Source: JBBREP01 sp036501845
GTDB lineage: Bacteria > Actinomycetota > Acidimicrobiia > IMCC26256 > PALSA-610
Length of the DNA stretch: 64,000 bases
Assembly (NCBI GenBank): GCA_036501845.1
Contig: DASXZO010000040.1
Location: forward strand, 88,316 to 152,315
Direction of reading: 5' to 3'
Shown piece after piece: positions 18,144-27,240 of the stretch. Below the pieces are notes generated by a model that was not told the origin of the DNA, searched no databases, and saw only the letters and a program-made list of their open reading frames with translations. Position 1 is the first letter of the stretch, and every line of letters starts with the position of its first letter. The translations under genes and the position numbers were made by a program.

Positions 18144-19886
18144 TTAGAGCGCCTGGTCGTCGGCGCCGGCGAATGCAGTGTCGCCACCCCGCAACGCGGC
18201 CTTCAGGATCTTGCCCGCGGGGTTACGCGGCAGCGGCGCGTCGCGGAACTCGATGAACTTCGGCACCTTGAAGTCGGCGAGGTGCTGTGCGCAATGCGCG
18301 CGCAATGCGTCCTCGCTCACCGTCACGCCCGGGCGCAGGTGCACCACTGCCTTCACCTCTTCGCCGAGCACGGTGTCGGGCACGCCGATCACCGCGGCGT
18401 CGTCGACACCGTCGAACTCGTAGAGCACGTTCTCGATCTCGACGCAGTAGATGTTCTCGCCGGCGCGGATGATCATGTCCTTGGCGCGGTCGACGATGTA
18501 CACGAAATCGTCGTCGTCCTGCTTGGCGATGTCGCCGGTGCGGAACCAGCCGTCCACGATCACTTCTGCGTTCACTTCGGGCCGGTTCCAATAACCCCGC
18601 AACATCATGGTGGGGCCCTTCAACCAGATCTCGCCGGTGTCACCGCGCGGCACCTCGCGAGCTTGGTCGTCGCGGATCTCGAGCTCGACGGTGGGCACCG
18701 GCCGGCCGCACGACGACGGGTGCGCGAAGTAGTCGTCGCCGCCGAGCGCGGTGGCGACCGACGCCGACTCGGTGAGTCCGTACGCAGTCGACAAGGTCTT
18801 GCGCAGATTCGGGAACGCTTGCTCGATGCGCTCGACCAACTCGGGCGCAGACGGCGCGCCGCCGTAGCTCGCCCGCTTCACCGAGCTGAGGTCGTACTTC
18901 GAGAAGTTCGGCGAGTCGATGATGCGCCACATGATCGTGGGTACGCCGCCGATGCTCGACACGCGCTCGTCCTGGATGATCTGCATCGCATTGTCAGGAT
19001 CGAAACGACCCACAGGCATCAGCACGAGCTTCCCGCCGGTGGCGTAGTTGACGACCATCGTGGCGAGACACCCGGTCACGTGGAACAGCGGCACCACGAG
19101 CAACGACGCGTCTTGATCGGCGCGCTCGTCGCCGTTGCTGCCCGTGCGGTCGCGGTCGGTGACGCCCGCAATCATCTGTGCCAATCCGAGCGAGATGATG
19201 TTCGACAGGTTCGCGAGCACTTGTCGGTGCGTGAGCGTGGCGCCTTTCGGACGGCCGGTGGTGCCCGACGTGTAGAGGATCGCGAATACGTCGTCCTCTT
19301 CGATCGTGGTGTCGGGCATACCGGGATCGGTGCCGTCGCCGAGCAGCGTGTCGAATGCGAGCACGCCACGGTCGTCGGCTCCAGGCGCGTCGCCGGCGAG
19401 GTACACGTGCTCGACGGTCGGGAGGTTCGCCAGCACCGGCTTCAACACGTCGAGGCGTTTGCGGTCGGCGACCACCACCTTCGCCTCGCAGTCGTTCAGC
19501 GCGAACTCGAGCTCCTCGCCCTTCTGCCAGGCGTTGAGCGGCACGCAGGTGGCGCCGAGGATGGCGCAGGCCCAGAACACGAACAGCCATTCGGGTGTGT
19601 TGGCGCTCACGATGGCCACCCGGTCGCCCGGCCCCACGCCCGCACCGGCGAGCGAGTGCGCCACCGACCGGGAGAAACGGTCGTGATCGCCGTATGTGAA
19701 GCGGCGGTCGCCCTGCACGAGGAAGGTGACGTCGGTGCGGAGCCCGTTCTGCTCCATGAGCTCGCGCATGGAATGCATGCGGTTGCGGTACACCTGGGTG
19801 GGCACGCCGAGAACGTCGTCGACGACGATCTCCATGGCTCCACCCGGGCCCGTCAGCTGGGCAATTGTTTCCTGCAACGTCGGCAC
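18144..19886 (-). CDS. Acyl-CoA synthetase (AMP-forming, FadD-like)
   Basis: The product has 580 residues from GTG 19886 (VPTLQETIAQLTGPGG), preceded by GGGAGG. The AMP-binding motif YTSGTTGRPKGATLTH lies near residues 203-218, the adenylate motif STAYGLTESA is mid-protein, GEIWLKGPTMMLRGYWN and DGWFRTGDIAKQDDDDFVYIVDR follow as the hinge, and the Lys motif NPAGKILKAALR is at the end. It activates a carboxylic acid to its CoA thioester; chain length cannot be told. The frame is open to 20075, but that part is repeat sequence. Confidence 0.92.
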   Translation of the reverse strand: MPTLQETIAQLTGPGGAMEIVVDDVLGVPTQVYRNRMHSMRELMEQNGLRTDVTFLVQGDRRFTYGDHDRFSRSVAHSLAGAGVGPGDRVAIVSANTPEWLFVFWACAILGATCVPLNAWQKGEELEFALNDCEAKVVVADRKRLDVLKPVLANLPTVEHVYLAGDAPGADDRGVLAFDTLLGDGTDPGMPDTTIEEDDVFAILYTSGTTGRPKGATLTHRQVLANLSNIISLGLAQMIAGVTDRDRTGSNGDERADQDASLLVVPLFHVTGCLATMVVNYATGGKLVLMPVGRFDPDNAMQIIQDERVSSIGGVPTIMWRIIDSPNFSKYDLSSVKRASYGGAPSAPELVERIEQAFPNLRKTLSTAYGLTESASVATALGGDDYFAHPSSCGRPVPTVELEIRDDQAREVPRGDTGEIWLKGPTMMLRGYWNRPEVNAEVIVDGWFRTGDIAKQDDDDFVYIVDRAKDMIIRAGENIYCVEIENVLYEFDGVDDAAVIGVPDTVLGEEVKAVVHLRPGVTVSEDALRAHCAQHLADFKVPKFIEFRDAPLPRNPAGKILKAALRGGDTAFAGADDQAL

Positions 19887-19952
19887 GGCACCTCCCGAAC
19901 GGCGCACGCTACCCCCGGCGCTTTTCAGGCTTTGCGGCCCCAACGGGCACCA

Positions 19953-20052
19953 CACCAGCGGCCCAGGAGCGACGGAGGAGCGACTGGTGTCGTGCGAGCG
20001 ACCGCGAGCGTCCAGAGCCCCTGGGGGCGCGAGCCGCAGGCGAGCGGGGGTG
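19953..20052 (+). repeat. GAGCGA-rich dispersed repeat, full copy in a divergent spacer
   Basis: This 100-bp segment runs from ACCAGCGGCCC through the 19-mer shared with 5206-5224 to GCGCGAGCCGCAGGCGAGCG and GGGGGTG. The last part recurs inverted at 20816-20862 and directly at 30565-30601. It occupies most of the 263-bp spacer between the acyl-CoA ligase gene (minus) and the kinase-like gene at 20150 (plus). The remaining spacer shows only the ribosome sites of the two genes. Confidence 0.75.
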
Positions 20053-20149
20053 GAGACGGGCGTGTCGTTGGCCACATGAAGCGCCCAGGTAACTCAAGGG
20101 GGCATGGCAGGGGTCCGATTGAACCGTCAGGACTACGAGGGACGAGCGA

Positions 20150-20815
20150 ATGGCCACGACCCAGATCGACACCAGCCAGATCGGCATCGAAGGCGAGACC
20201 GTCGCTGCCCGCCAGCTGCGGGAGGAGGTCGAGCGCGGACTGCAGCAGCCGCTCGCCGAAGCAGTGCGCACGCTGCAGCGTCTGGCGCTCGCCCAGATCG
20301 GCCCCGATGCGCCGCTGCTCGACCCGCACCTGCTCGTGCGGGCGCGATCGCTCGCGCATGGTCTCCAGCAGGTTGTCGAGGAAATGGTGAGCGACGGCAC
20401 TGCGAACGGCGTGATCGACAGTCGCGAGCCGCAGGAGACGATCCTCGTACGCACCGCGATCGAGAACGCGGTGGCCGCGCGCGCCGAGATGCTCGGCGGC
20501 CGCAACGTGGTCGTCCGCGGCGCCGACCGCACCGCGATCACCACGAGCCCGCCGCGCTTTCACGAGTTGCTGCTCGCGGTGCTCGACGCCGCGTCCGAGA
20601 CGACCGGTGGCGACATGCGCCTCGTGCTCGCCCGTTCGCGCGGTGAGCTGCTGATGAACTTCGAACGGCTCGACGTGTCGGGTGTCGCGCTCGATCAGGT
20701 TCGACGCGTGGCGCGCACGCTCGGTGGCACGGCGGACCGCGCCCGCGGCGCAGGCACCCCCGGCGTCGCGATCTGGCTGCCGCAGCAGCGCAAGAGCGAC
20801 GTAGAGGTGCTCTAA
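20150..20815 (+). CDS. Degenerate histidine-kinase-like protein
   Basis: The product has 221 residues. The first half is helical (LREEVERGLQQPLAEAVRTL, then LLVRARSLAHGLQQVVEEM), resembling a dimerisation bundle. The second half has the rhythm of a GHKL ATPase: RFHELLLAVLDAASE sits where an N box would be, followed by GDMRLVLARSRGELLMNFE, and it ends in GVAIWLPQQ, like the final beta strands of a kinase. The N-box Asn and the glycine-rich ATP-lid motifs are missing, so it probably does not bind ATP normally. No regulator gene is adjacent. The family assignment is tentative. Confidence 0.5.
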   Translation: MATTQIDTSQIGIEGETVAARQLREEVERGLQQPLAEAVRTLQRLALAQIGPDAPLLDPHLLVRARSLAHGLQQVVEEMVSDGTANGVIDSREPQETILVRTAIENAVAARAEMLGGRNVVVRGADRTAITTSPPRFHELLLAVLDAASETTGGDMRLVLARSRGELLMNFERLDVSGVALDQVRRVARTLGGTADRARGAGTPGVAIWLPQQRKSDVEVL

Positions 20816-20977
20816 CACCCCCGCTCGCCTGCGGCTCGCGCCCCGAGGGGCGTCTGGACGCTCGCTCCGCTCGCACGGCACCGATCGCTCCTGACCACGG
20901 GTCGCTCTCGCTCACGGCCATGGAGCTTCGCGGGCGGGCCTTCGCTTCGCTCCTTCGTCGCTCTCGGCCCGCTGGTG
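20816..20977 (-). repeat. GAGCGA-rich dispersed repeat, inverted copy after the PAC2 gene
   Basis: Read on the minus strand, the repeat starts directly after the PAC2 stop codon with ACCAGCGGGCC, contains GAAGGAGCGAAGCGAAGG and GTGAGCGAGAGCGAC, and ends with GGCGCGAGCCGCAGGCGAGC and GGGGGTG. The last 45 bp match 20009-20052 closely. It fills the whole spacer between two convergent genes, so it could act as a terminator. Confidence 0.75.
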
Positions 20978-21814
20978 TTATTCCTCGGGTCGGCCTCGGA
21001 GGTATTGCTCGATCTCGCTGGCGAGCTCGTCGGCGCTGGGGATGCGTTGATCGAGTTGCTCGTCGATCTGGTCGACGATCGACAACACATCGGGACGTTC
21101 CGCGAGCCCTTCCTCGACCTTGTCGCGATAGGCCGCGGCGCGCACGTCGAGACCCGCGAGGTCGATTTCGAGGCGCCCGAGATCGATCAGTCGCGACGCG
21201 AGGCTGCGCACCGCGGGCGGTGACGGCGAGCCCGATACGTACTGCGGCACCTGCGCCCACAACGCCACCGAGCGCACACCAGCTTCACCGAGCGCGTGCT
21301 GCACGATTGTGTTGAGGCCGGTGGCACCGAGGTAGTCGTCGCGCAACGGCCCCACCTCCTGCGCGACCGAACGTCGCGTCGCCGACGCGAGCACCGGTAC
21401 CGGGCGACGGTGCGTGGATACCGCGGGCATGCCACCGAGCGCGAATGCCTCGCGGACGCGCAGGTGGGTTGCGACGTCGACGATCCACTGCGCGAACGCA
21501 GGCCACCGGATCGATGGTTCGGGGCCGCGCATGCAGATCACGTCGCGCCCGAGCTGGCCCGACCAGAGCTCGACTTCGGGCCAAGCGATACGCCGCAGGT
21601 CGCCGTGCTCGAGCGCCACGGTGGGCCGCGTCTGCTGGAGGTCGAGCAGGTCGGTGAGGTCGATCGCGCCGAAGCGCCCGCCGCCGCTCTCCTCGATCTG
21701 CTCCACGAGCAGCTCGAGCGTGCCGAGGCCGGCGAGGCCCGCGTCGACCCAGCCCGTGAACGAGTACACGAGCACGGGATCGACGAGTTCGGGCCACTGC
21801 TCCACGTGCAACAC
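20978..21814 (-). CDS. PAC2 family protein (proteasome-assembly-chaperone-like)
   Basis: The product has 278 residues. The N terminus VLVYSFTGWVDAGLAGLGTLELL and the central REAFALGGMPAVSTHRRPVP and GPLRDDYLGATGLN match the PAC2 fold found in eukaryotic proteasome assembly chaperones and widespread in actinobacteria and archaea. The C-terminal 70 residues are helical and acidic. The exact role in bacteria is not settled; a link with the actinobacterial proteasome is plausible but not shown by the neighbours. Confidence 0.88.
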   Translation of the reverse strand: MLHVEQWPELVDPVLVYSFTGWVDAGLAGLGTLELLVEQIEESGGGRFGAIDLTDLLDLQQTRPTVALEHGDLRRIAWPEVELWSGQLGRDVICMRGPEPSIRWPAFAQWIVDVATHLRVREAFALGGMPAVSTHRRPVPVLASATRRSVAQEVGPLRDDYLGATGLNTIVQHALGEAGVRSVALWAQVPQYVSGSPSPPAVRSLASRLIDLGRLEIDLAGLDVRAAAYRDKVEEGLAERPDVLSIVDQIDEQLDQRIPSADELASEIEQYLRGRPEE

Positions 21815-21885
21815 GCCAACGAGGATACGTGTCGATGTATCGCACCGGGTCGGCGGCGACGCGAGCGCCCGTGTTGGCGGTCACA

Positions 21886-21891
21886 TAGCTT
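21886..21891 (+). promoter_or_regulatory. -10 element TAGCTT, near-leaderless start
   Basis: TAGCTT lies 8 nt before the ATG at 21900, and no Shine-Dalgarno sequence lies between them. This places the transcription start at or just before the ATG. Confidence 0.45.
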
Positions 21892-21899
21892 CGGCGCCC

Positions 21900-22847
21900 A
21901 TGGACGTCCGGATCTTCACCGAACCGCAGCAGGGCGCGTCGTACGACCAGCTCGTGGCGTTCGCCCGTCGCGGCGAAGAGCTCGGCTACGACGCCTTCTT
22001 CCGCTCCGACCACTTTCTCCGTATGGGCGATGCGAGTGGCCGGCCGGGTCCCACCGACGCCTGGCTCACACTGGGCGGTATCGCACGTGAGACCTCGCGC
22101 ATCCGCCTCGGCACGCTGGTCACCTCGGCCACATTCCGACTGCCCGGGATGCTCGCGGTGCAGGTCGCCCAGGTCGACGCGATGAGCAACGGCCGCGTCG
22201 AGCTCGGGCTCGGTGCCGGCTGGTACGACGACGAGCACCGTGCCTACGGCGTGCCGTTCCCGACCGTCGGTGAGCGTTTCGAACGGCTCGACGAGCAGCT
22301 CGCGATCGTCACCGGCCTCTGGTCCACGCCCGACGGCGAGAAGTTCTCGTTCGCGGGCCGGCACTACGAGCTCGCCGACTCGCCCGCGCTCCCGAAGCCG
22401 GTGCAACAGCCGATCCCCGTCGTGATCGGCGGCTACGGCACGTCACGCACGCCGCGGCTCGCAGCGAAGTACGCGCACGAGTTCAACCTGCCGTTCCCGC
22501 CGCTCGACTACTTCGCCACCGCGTGCGACATCGTGCGCAGCGCGTGCGAGAAGATCGAACGCGATCCGCAGACGATGGTGTGGTCGGTGGCGCTCGTGGT
22601 GTGCTGCGGCGAGAACGAGGCCGAAATCGCCCGGCGTGCGGAACACATCGGGCGCGAGGTCGCCGAACTGCGCACGAACGGCGCCGCGGGCACACCCGAC
22701 GAGGTAGCCGAGAAGGTTCGGGCCTACGCCGCCGCCGGCGCGCAACGCGTGTACCTCCAGTTCCTCGACGTGAACGACCACGACCACCTCGCCGTGGTCG
22801 CCGAGCACGTCGTCCCCCACCTCGCCGACCTTCCCGGGGCGAACTGA
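21900..22847 (+). CDS. LLM-class F420-dependent oxidoreductase
   Basis: The product has 315 residues from ATG 21900 (MDVRIFTEPQQGASYDQLV). The luciferase-like barrel shows RRGEELGYDAFFRSDHFLRM, RLGTLVTSATFRLPGMLA, NGRVELGLGAGWYDDEHRAYG and PIPVVIGGYG, the pattern of F420-using members. It would reduce or oxidise an unknown substrate using coenzyme F420. Its TGA overlaps the next ATG (TGATG), so the two paralogues are co-translated. Flavin rather than F420 use cannot be excluded. Confidence 0.9.
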   Translation: MDVRIFTEPQQGASYDQLVAFARRGEELGYDAFFRSDHFLRMGDASGRPGPTDAWLTLGGIARETSRIRLGTLVTSATFRLPGMLAVQVAQVDAMSNGRVELGLGAGWYDDEHRAYGVPFPTVGERFERLDEQLAIVTGLWSTPDGEKFSFAGRHYELADSPALPKPVQQPIPVVIGGYGTSRTPRLAAKYAHEFNLPFPPLDYFATACDIVRSACEKIERDPQTMVWSVALVVCCGENEAEIARRAEHIGREVAELRTNGAAGTPDEVAEKVRAYAAAGAQRVYLQFLDVNDHDHLAVVAEHVVPHLADLPGAN

Positions 22848-23758
22848 TGGACGTGCAATTCGGCGTGCACACCGGCTTGCAGCACACGACGATCCCCGAA
22901 CTGCAAGACCTCTGGCGTCGCATCGAGGCGCTCGGCTTCGACTGGATCTCGATCTGGGACCACTTCTACGCGGCCGACGCCACCGGCAACCCGCACTGCC
23001 TCGAGGCGGTCGCGTCGCACGCCGCGCTCGCAGCCACCACGAGTCGCGTGCGTTGCGGATCGCTCGTGTACTCGGTCGGTTACCGGCACCCCGCGGTGCT
23101 CGCGAACGCGATGGCCACGCTCGACCAGCTTTCGAACGGCCGGATCACGCTCGGCCTCGGCGGTGGCTGGTTGCGGAACGAGTACGACGTGTACGGGATC
23201 GAATACGGCACGCCCGGCGAGCGCTTGAAGAAGCTCGAAGAATCGATCCAGTGCGTGCGTGGCCTGCTCACAAAGGACACCACCGATTTCGACGGCCGCT
23301 ACTTCACGCTGCGCGGCGCACAGTGCGAGCCGAAGCCGGTGCAGGCGCGGCTGCCGATCTGGATCGGTGGTGGCGGCGAGAAGGTCACGTTGCGTATCGC
23401 CGCGCAGTACGCCGACGGCTGGAACGTGCCGTTCATCCCGCCCGACCAGTGGGCGCACAAGGCAAAGGTGCTCGACGAGCACTGCGAACGCGTCGGGCGC
23501 GACCCCAACGAGATCGCCAAGACCGTGAACATCGGCATGGCGTTCACCGAAGAAGAGCTCACCCAGCAGTTCGGCCCGATGGCCGACTTCATCCGCCCGA
23601 GCGTGTTCGCCGGCAGCGTGCAACAGATGGTCGACCACGCCGCCGCGTTCTGCAGCGCCGGCGCGTCGACGCTCATCCTGGCGATGCGCGCGCCCTTCGA
23701 CCGCGACGGTCTCGAACGCTTCGCCGCCGAAGTGATGCCGGCAATCAAGAAGGCCTGA
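22847..23758 (+). CDS. LLM-class F420-dependent oxidoreductase (second paralogue)
   Basis: The product has 303 residues. WRRIEALGFDWISIWDHFYAA, the SLVYSVGYRHPAVLAN strand, NGRITLGLGGGWLRNEYDVYG and LPIWIGGGGEKVTLRIAAQYADG mark the same luciferase-like family as the upstream gene. A likely F420-binding region is SIWDHF to the HP of GYRHPAVL. The ATG overlaps the preceding stop by one base. The 27 bp after its stop carry a fragment of the GAGCGA repeat (23761-23785), which leads into a convergent hydrolase gene. Confidence 0.9.
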   Translation: MDVQFGVHTGLQHTTIPELQDLWRRIEALGFDWISIWDHFYAADATGNPHCLEAVASHAALAATTSRVRCGSLVYSVGYRHPAVLANAMATLDQLSNGRITLGLGGGWLRNEYDVYGIEYGTPGERLKKLEESIQCVRGLLTKDTTDFDGRYFTLRGAQCEPKPVQARLPIWIGGGGEKVTLRIAAQYADGWNVPFIPPDQWAHKAKVLDEHCERVGRDPNEIAKTVNIGMAFTEEELTQQFGPMADFIRPSVFAGSVQQMVDHAAAFCSAGASTLILAMRAPFDRDGLERFAAEVMPAIKKA

Positions 23759-23785
23759 TTACCCCCGCTCGCCTGCGCTCGCCGA

Positions 23786-24556
23786 TCAGGGCTCGTCCCA
23801 CTCCACGTCGGCGAGCGGCGGTGGCGCGTCGGCTTCGCGCCGCGTCAGCGCTTCGTCGAACAGATCGAGCATTGCCCGCCACGACCGCTCGTCGGTGCGG
23901 CGGTCGTAGGCCAAGGCGTCGCTGCCGAGCGCGTCGACCTGCGGATTGGTGAAGCTGTGCTTGGCGCCGCCATAGAGATTCATGCGCCAATCGACCCCAG
24001 CCGCGCGCATCTCCTCCTCGAAGGCCCGGCGGTGGTCGAGTGGCACGATCGGGTCGTCGGCGCCGGCGCACATAAGCACCGCGCCACGGATGTTGGCCGA
24101 GTCGTCGCGACGATCCTGCAAACCGGGGTGGAAACCGACGACGGCCTTGATATCGGCGCCGGTGCGCGCCAGCTCCAACACCATCGAACCCCCGAAGCAA
24201 TAGCCGACCGCGGCGATCCGGGAAGCGTCGGTGCGCGGCTGGCGCAACAGCACGTCCAAGCCTGCGGTGCCAACGCGCCGAGCGAACGGCGGATCGTTCG
24301 AGAAGCGCTGCAACCGTTCGCCGATCGCCGAACGATCCGCGAGCGGCCGTCCGTCGCCGTAGTAATCGAGCGTGAACGCCACGTAACCGAGCTCGGCATA
24401 GCGATCCGTGCGCGCCTTCTGGCGATCGTCGAGGCCGTTCCCCTCATGCGCGATCAAGACTCCGGGCCGCACTCCCTCACCGTCGGGCAACACCAGCCGC
24501 CCCACCATCCGCGCCCCATCAACCTCGTACTCGACGTCAGCTCGCTCCAATGCCAT
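23786..24556 (-). CDS. Dienelactone hydrolase family protein
   Basis: The product has 256 residues with the alpha/beta-hydrolase triad of the dienelactone hydrolase family: nucleophile Cys in AAVGYCFGGSMVLEL, Asp in CAGADDPIVPLDH, and His in YGGAKHSFTN. The N terminus lacks a signal peptide, so the enzyme is cytoplasmic. The substrate is unknown. Its ATG overlaps the GNAT stop by one base (TGATG), so the two are one operon. Confidence 0.92.
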   Translation of the reverse strand: MALERADVEYEVDGARMVGRLVLPDGEGVRPGVLIAHEGNGLDDRQKARTDRYAELGYVAFTLDYYGDGRPLADRSAIGERLQRFSNDPPFARRVGTAGLDVLLRQPRTDASRIAAVGYCFGGSMVLELARTGADIKAVVGFHPGLQDRRDDSANIRGAVLMCAGADDPIVPLDHRRAFEEEMRAAGVDWRMNLYGGAKHSFTNPQVDALGSDALAYDRRTDERSWRAMLDLFDEALTRREADAPPPLADVEWDEP

Positions 24557-25176
24557 CAGCTCGACGCTATCGACGGGTCACGCCACATGCTCCACATGGT
24601 GGGGCCGTTGTCGGGAACATCGATGGTCCCGGTGATGCGAAAGCCGTGGTGTTCGTAGAGCGGCACGTTCTCGGCCTTCGTGCTCTCGAGGTAACAGCCG
24701 AGCTGGTCGCGGTCGGCAACATCGGTGATCACCTGAATGAGCGCGCTGGCGAGACCTTGGCGGCGGGCGGACGGATCGGTGCCGATGCCCTGGAGGTACC
24801 AGTGCGGCTCGGTCGGGTGCGCGGCATGCATCGCCTCGTGCGCGGTGGCGAGGCGCTGCATCACGTCGGTGCCGATCGCGGCGGCGAGCGCGCCGAGCTC
24901 ACGCGCCGCGTCGGGCTTCGGCGGATCGTCGTGGTGACCGGGGGCCAACCAGAACGCGGCCGACGAACAGGTCGCGTCGGTGTAGGCGTCGCCGTTGGGC
25001 ACATGCACCGCGCGGCCGAGCACCGTGAACATCTCCTGCAGGAGCGCCAAGCGCACACCGTCGTCGGGAATCGCCCACACCTGCAACGGATCGTCGACGA
25101 AGGCTCGGGCCTGCACCGCGCCGATGATGTCGACGTCGTCGAGCGTCATCCGACGAATGGCATGCACGGCGCGCAC
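24556..25176 (-). CDS. GNAT family N-acetyltransferase
   Basis: The product has 206 residues. The acetyl-CoA site reads HWYLQGIGTDPSARRQGLAS (motif A, Q/RxxGxG/A-like), followed by CYLESTKAENVPLYEHHGF (motif B). The substrate is unknown. The start at 25176 leaves only 17 bp to the divergent galT; an ATG at 25149 (MTLDDVDIIG) would leave more room for promoters and also fits the family. Confidence 0.88.
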   Translation of the reverse strand: MRAVHAIRRMTLDDVDIIGAVQARAFVDDPLQVWAIPDDGVRLALLQEMFTVLGRAVHVPNGDAYTDATCSSAAFWLAPGHHDDPPKPDAARELGALAAAIGTDVMQRLATAHEAMHAAHPTEPHWYLQGIGTDPSARRQGLASALIQVITDVADRDQLGCYLESTKAENVPLYEHHGFRITGTIDVPDNGPTMWSMWRDPSIASS

Positions 25177-25193
25177 GATAGGAGGATGGCGCG

Positions 25194-26159
25194 ATGCCCG
25201 GCGAGCTGCGGTTCGATCCGCTCACACGCGAATGGGTGAGCATCGTGGGCCACCGCCAGGCGCGCCCGAACCTCCCCGATTCGGGCTGCCCGTTCTGCGT
25301 GGGCGGCCTCGAGGCACCCGACCCTTACGAGGTGCGCTGGTTCACGAACCGGTGGCCGGCGTTCGACGAAGGCGCACCCATCGATCTCGCCGCGGCCGAA
25401 GCGGCCGGCACGCGGATGCTCCCGGCCGTGGGCACCACCGAAGTGGTGCTGTACTCACCCGACCACGATGCCACGATCGGCACGCTGGCGGTACCGCAGG
25501 TGCGGAAAGTGGTCGACCTGTGGGCCGACCGCACCACCGCGCTCTATCAGCGCGACGACGTGGAGTACGTGCTGGTGTTCGAGAACCGCGGCGCCGAAGT
25601 GGGGGCCACGATCTCGCACCCGCACGGGCAGATCTACGCCTTCGCCTTCGTGCCGCCCGTGCCTCGCCGTGAGGCCGAAGTGGCACGCGCGCAGGGAACG
25701 TGCACGGTGTGCGCCGAACTCGAGCGCGAGCTCGCCGACGGCGCGCGCATCGTGTTCGAGTCGGATACATGGGTGGCGTACGTGCCGTTCGCGTCGGCGT
25801 ACTCGTACGGTGTGCGCATCGTGGCGCGCCAGCATGTGGCGTCATTTCCGGCGCTCGACGGCGCGGGGCGCGACGGGCTCGCCTCGGCGCTCCACGACGT
25901 GCTCGGGCGCTACGACCGCCTGTGGCACGACGACGACGGCCACGCCGCCGCGCCGTTCCCCTACTTGCTGTGGTTCCATCAGGCCGCCAAGCACGACGCC
26001 GAGCACGACGGGGTGGCCGCGCATCTCCACGCCCACACGGCGCCACCATTGCGCGCACCCGGCGTGATGCGGTTCGTGGCGAGCGGTGAGGTGGGTGGGG
26101 GCACGTTGTCGAATCCCGTCGTGCCCGAGGACGCGGCTGCGACCTTGCGCGCGGTGTGA
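25194..26159 (+). CDS. galT: Galactose-1-phosphate uridylyltransferase
   Basis: The product has 321 residues. Zinc ligands are CPFC at 32-35. Mid-protein, GATISHPHGQIYAF contains the HPH motif with the nucleophilic His that is uridylylated. The C-terminal half has VPFASAYSYGVRIVARQH and HLHAHTAPP. It exchanges UMP between UDP-glucose and galactose-1-phosphate in the Leloir pathway. The first galactokinase-like gene follows 4 bp later, so the two form an operon. Confidence 0.93.
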   Translation: MPGELRFDPLTREWVSIVGHRQARPNLPDSGCPFCVGGLEAPDPYEVRWFTNRWPAFDEGAPIDLAAAEAAGTRMLPAVGTTEVVLYSPDHDATIGTLAVPQVRKVVDLWADRTTALYQRDDVEYVLVFENRGAEVGATISHPHGQIYAFAFVPPVPRREAEVARAQGTCTVCAELERELADGARIVFESDTWVAYVPFASAYSYGVRIVARQHVASFPALDGAGRDGLASALHDVLGRYDRLWHDDDGHAAAPFPYLLWFHQAAKHDAEHDGVAAHLHAHTAPPLRAPGVMRFVASGEVGGGTLSNPVVPEDAAATLRAV

Positions 26160-26163
26160 CGCC

Positions 26164-27234
26164 GTGACCTCGATCGCGCGCGCGCCCGGCCGCGTCAACC
26201 TGATCGGCGGCCACGTCGACTATCACGAAGGACCGATCGTCGCCACGGCGATGGAGCTCGGCGTCGAGTGCCGCTTCGACCGGCGCGACGACACGCGAGT
26301 GGTGGTGCGATCCGACTCGTTCGCGGGCACCGTCGACATCGCCGCCGATGGGCGCGACGACGCAGCATCGGTGGAACCGCGCTGGGGCCGGCTCGTCGCC
26401 GCGGTCACGGCGGAGCTGGCGCGCCTCGGTCGCGCACCGGTGGGCATCGACGCGACGGTCACGTCCACCCTGCCGGCAGGCTGCGGCCTGTCGTCGAGCG
26501 CGGCGTTCGAGGTGGCAATCGCCCTCGCGCTCGTGGCCGCGGCCGGTGAAGACGCCGAGCCGCTCGCACTCGCGCGTGCGTGCCAGGCCGCCGAGCTCGC
26601 GGCCACTGGTGTGCCGTGCGGCATCCAGGACCAAGTGGCGTCGATTGCCGGCACGCGCGGGCACGCGGTGCTGCTCGACTGCCGCGATCTTTCGATTGCG
26701 TCGCTGCCGATCCCGCACGACACCGCCGTGGTCGTCGTCGACTCGGGTGTCGCCCGCACGCTCGAAGGCAGCCCCTGGGTCGCGCGCCGGGCCGAGTCGT
26801 TCGCCGACGCCGAGCGACTGGGCCTGCGCGTGCTGCGCGACGCCACCGTCGAGCAAGTCGCCGACCGGCCGCGTGCCCGTCACGTCGTCGAAGAGATCCA
26901 ACGAGTGTGGCACTTCGCCGACGTGCTCCGTGCCGGCGACATGCGCACCGCGGGCGCGCTGATGCTCGCGTCGCACGCGTCGTCACGTGACCTGTTCGAG
27001 AGCTCAGTGCCCGAGCTCGACCGGCTCGTGGAGCTCTTCGTGGAAGCGGGCGCGTTCGGCGCTCGCCTCACCGGCGGCGGGTTCGGCGGCTGCGTGGTGG
27101 CACTGGCGCCGGCAGCCGACGCGGCCGAGCTCGCAGCAACGGTCGTGGCGCGCTACGAGCGGGCGACGGGCCGAGTGTCGCGTGCGTTCGTGAGCGAGCC
27201 CGCCGACGGCGCCCACGTCTCCCCCGCCCCCTGA
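26164..27234 (+). CDS. Galactokinase-like GHMP kinase (first copy)
   Basis: The product has 356 residues from GTG 26164 (VTSIARAPGRVNLIGGHVDY). The ATP motif LPAGCGLSSSAAFEVAIAL, the catalytic-Asp segment CGIQDQVASIAG, and GARLTGGGFGGCVVAL are the three GHMP/GalK motifs. In GalK the sugar motif is usually GEHTDY; here the Glu is Gly (GGHVDY). It follows galT directly, which supports galactose phosphorylation, but the altered motif leaves room for a related sugar. Confidence 0.87.
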   Translation: MTSIARAPGRVNLIGGHVDYHEGPIVATAMELGVECRFDRRDDTRVVVRSDSFAGTVDIAADGRDDAASVEPRWGRLVAAVTAELARLGRAPVGIDATVTSTLPAGCGLSSSAAFEVAIALALVAAAGEDAEPLALARACQAAELAATGVPCGIQDQVASIAGTRGHAVLLDCRDLSIASLPIPHDTAVVVVDSGVARTLEGSPWVARRAESFADAERLGLRVLRDATVEQVADRPRARHVVEEIQRVWHFADVLRAGDMRTAGALMLASHASSRDLFESSVPELDRLVELFVEAGAFGARLTGGGFGGCVVALAPAADAAELAATVVARYERATGRVSRAFVSEPADGAHVSPAP

Positions 27235-27240
27235 CGCGCC

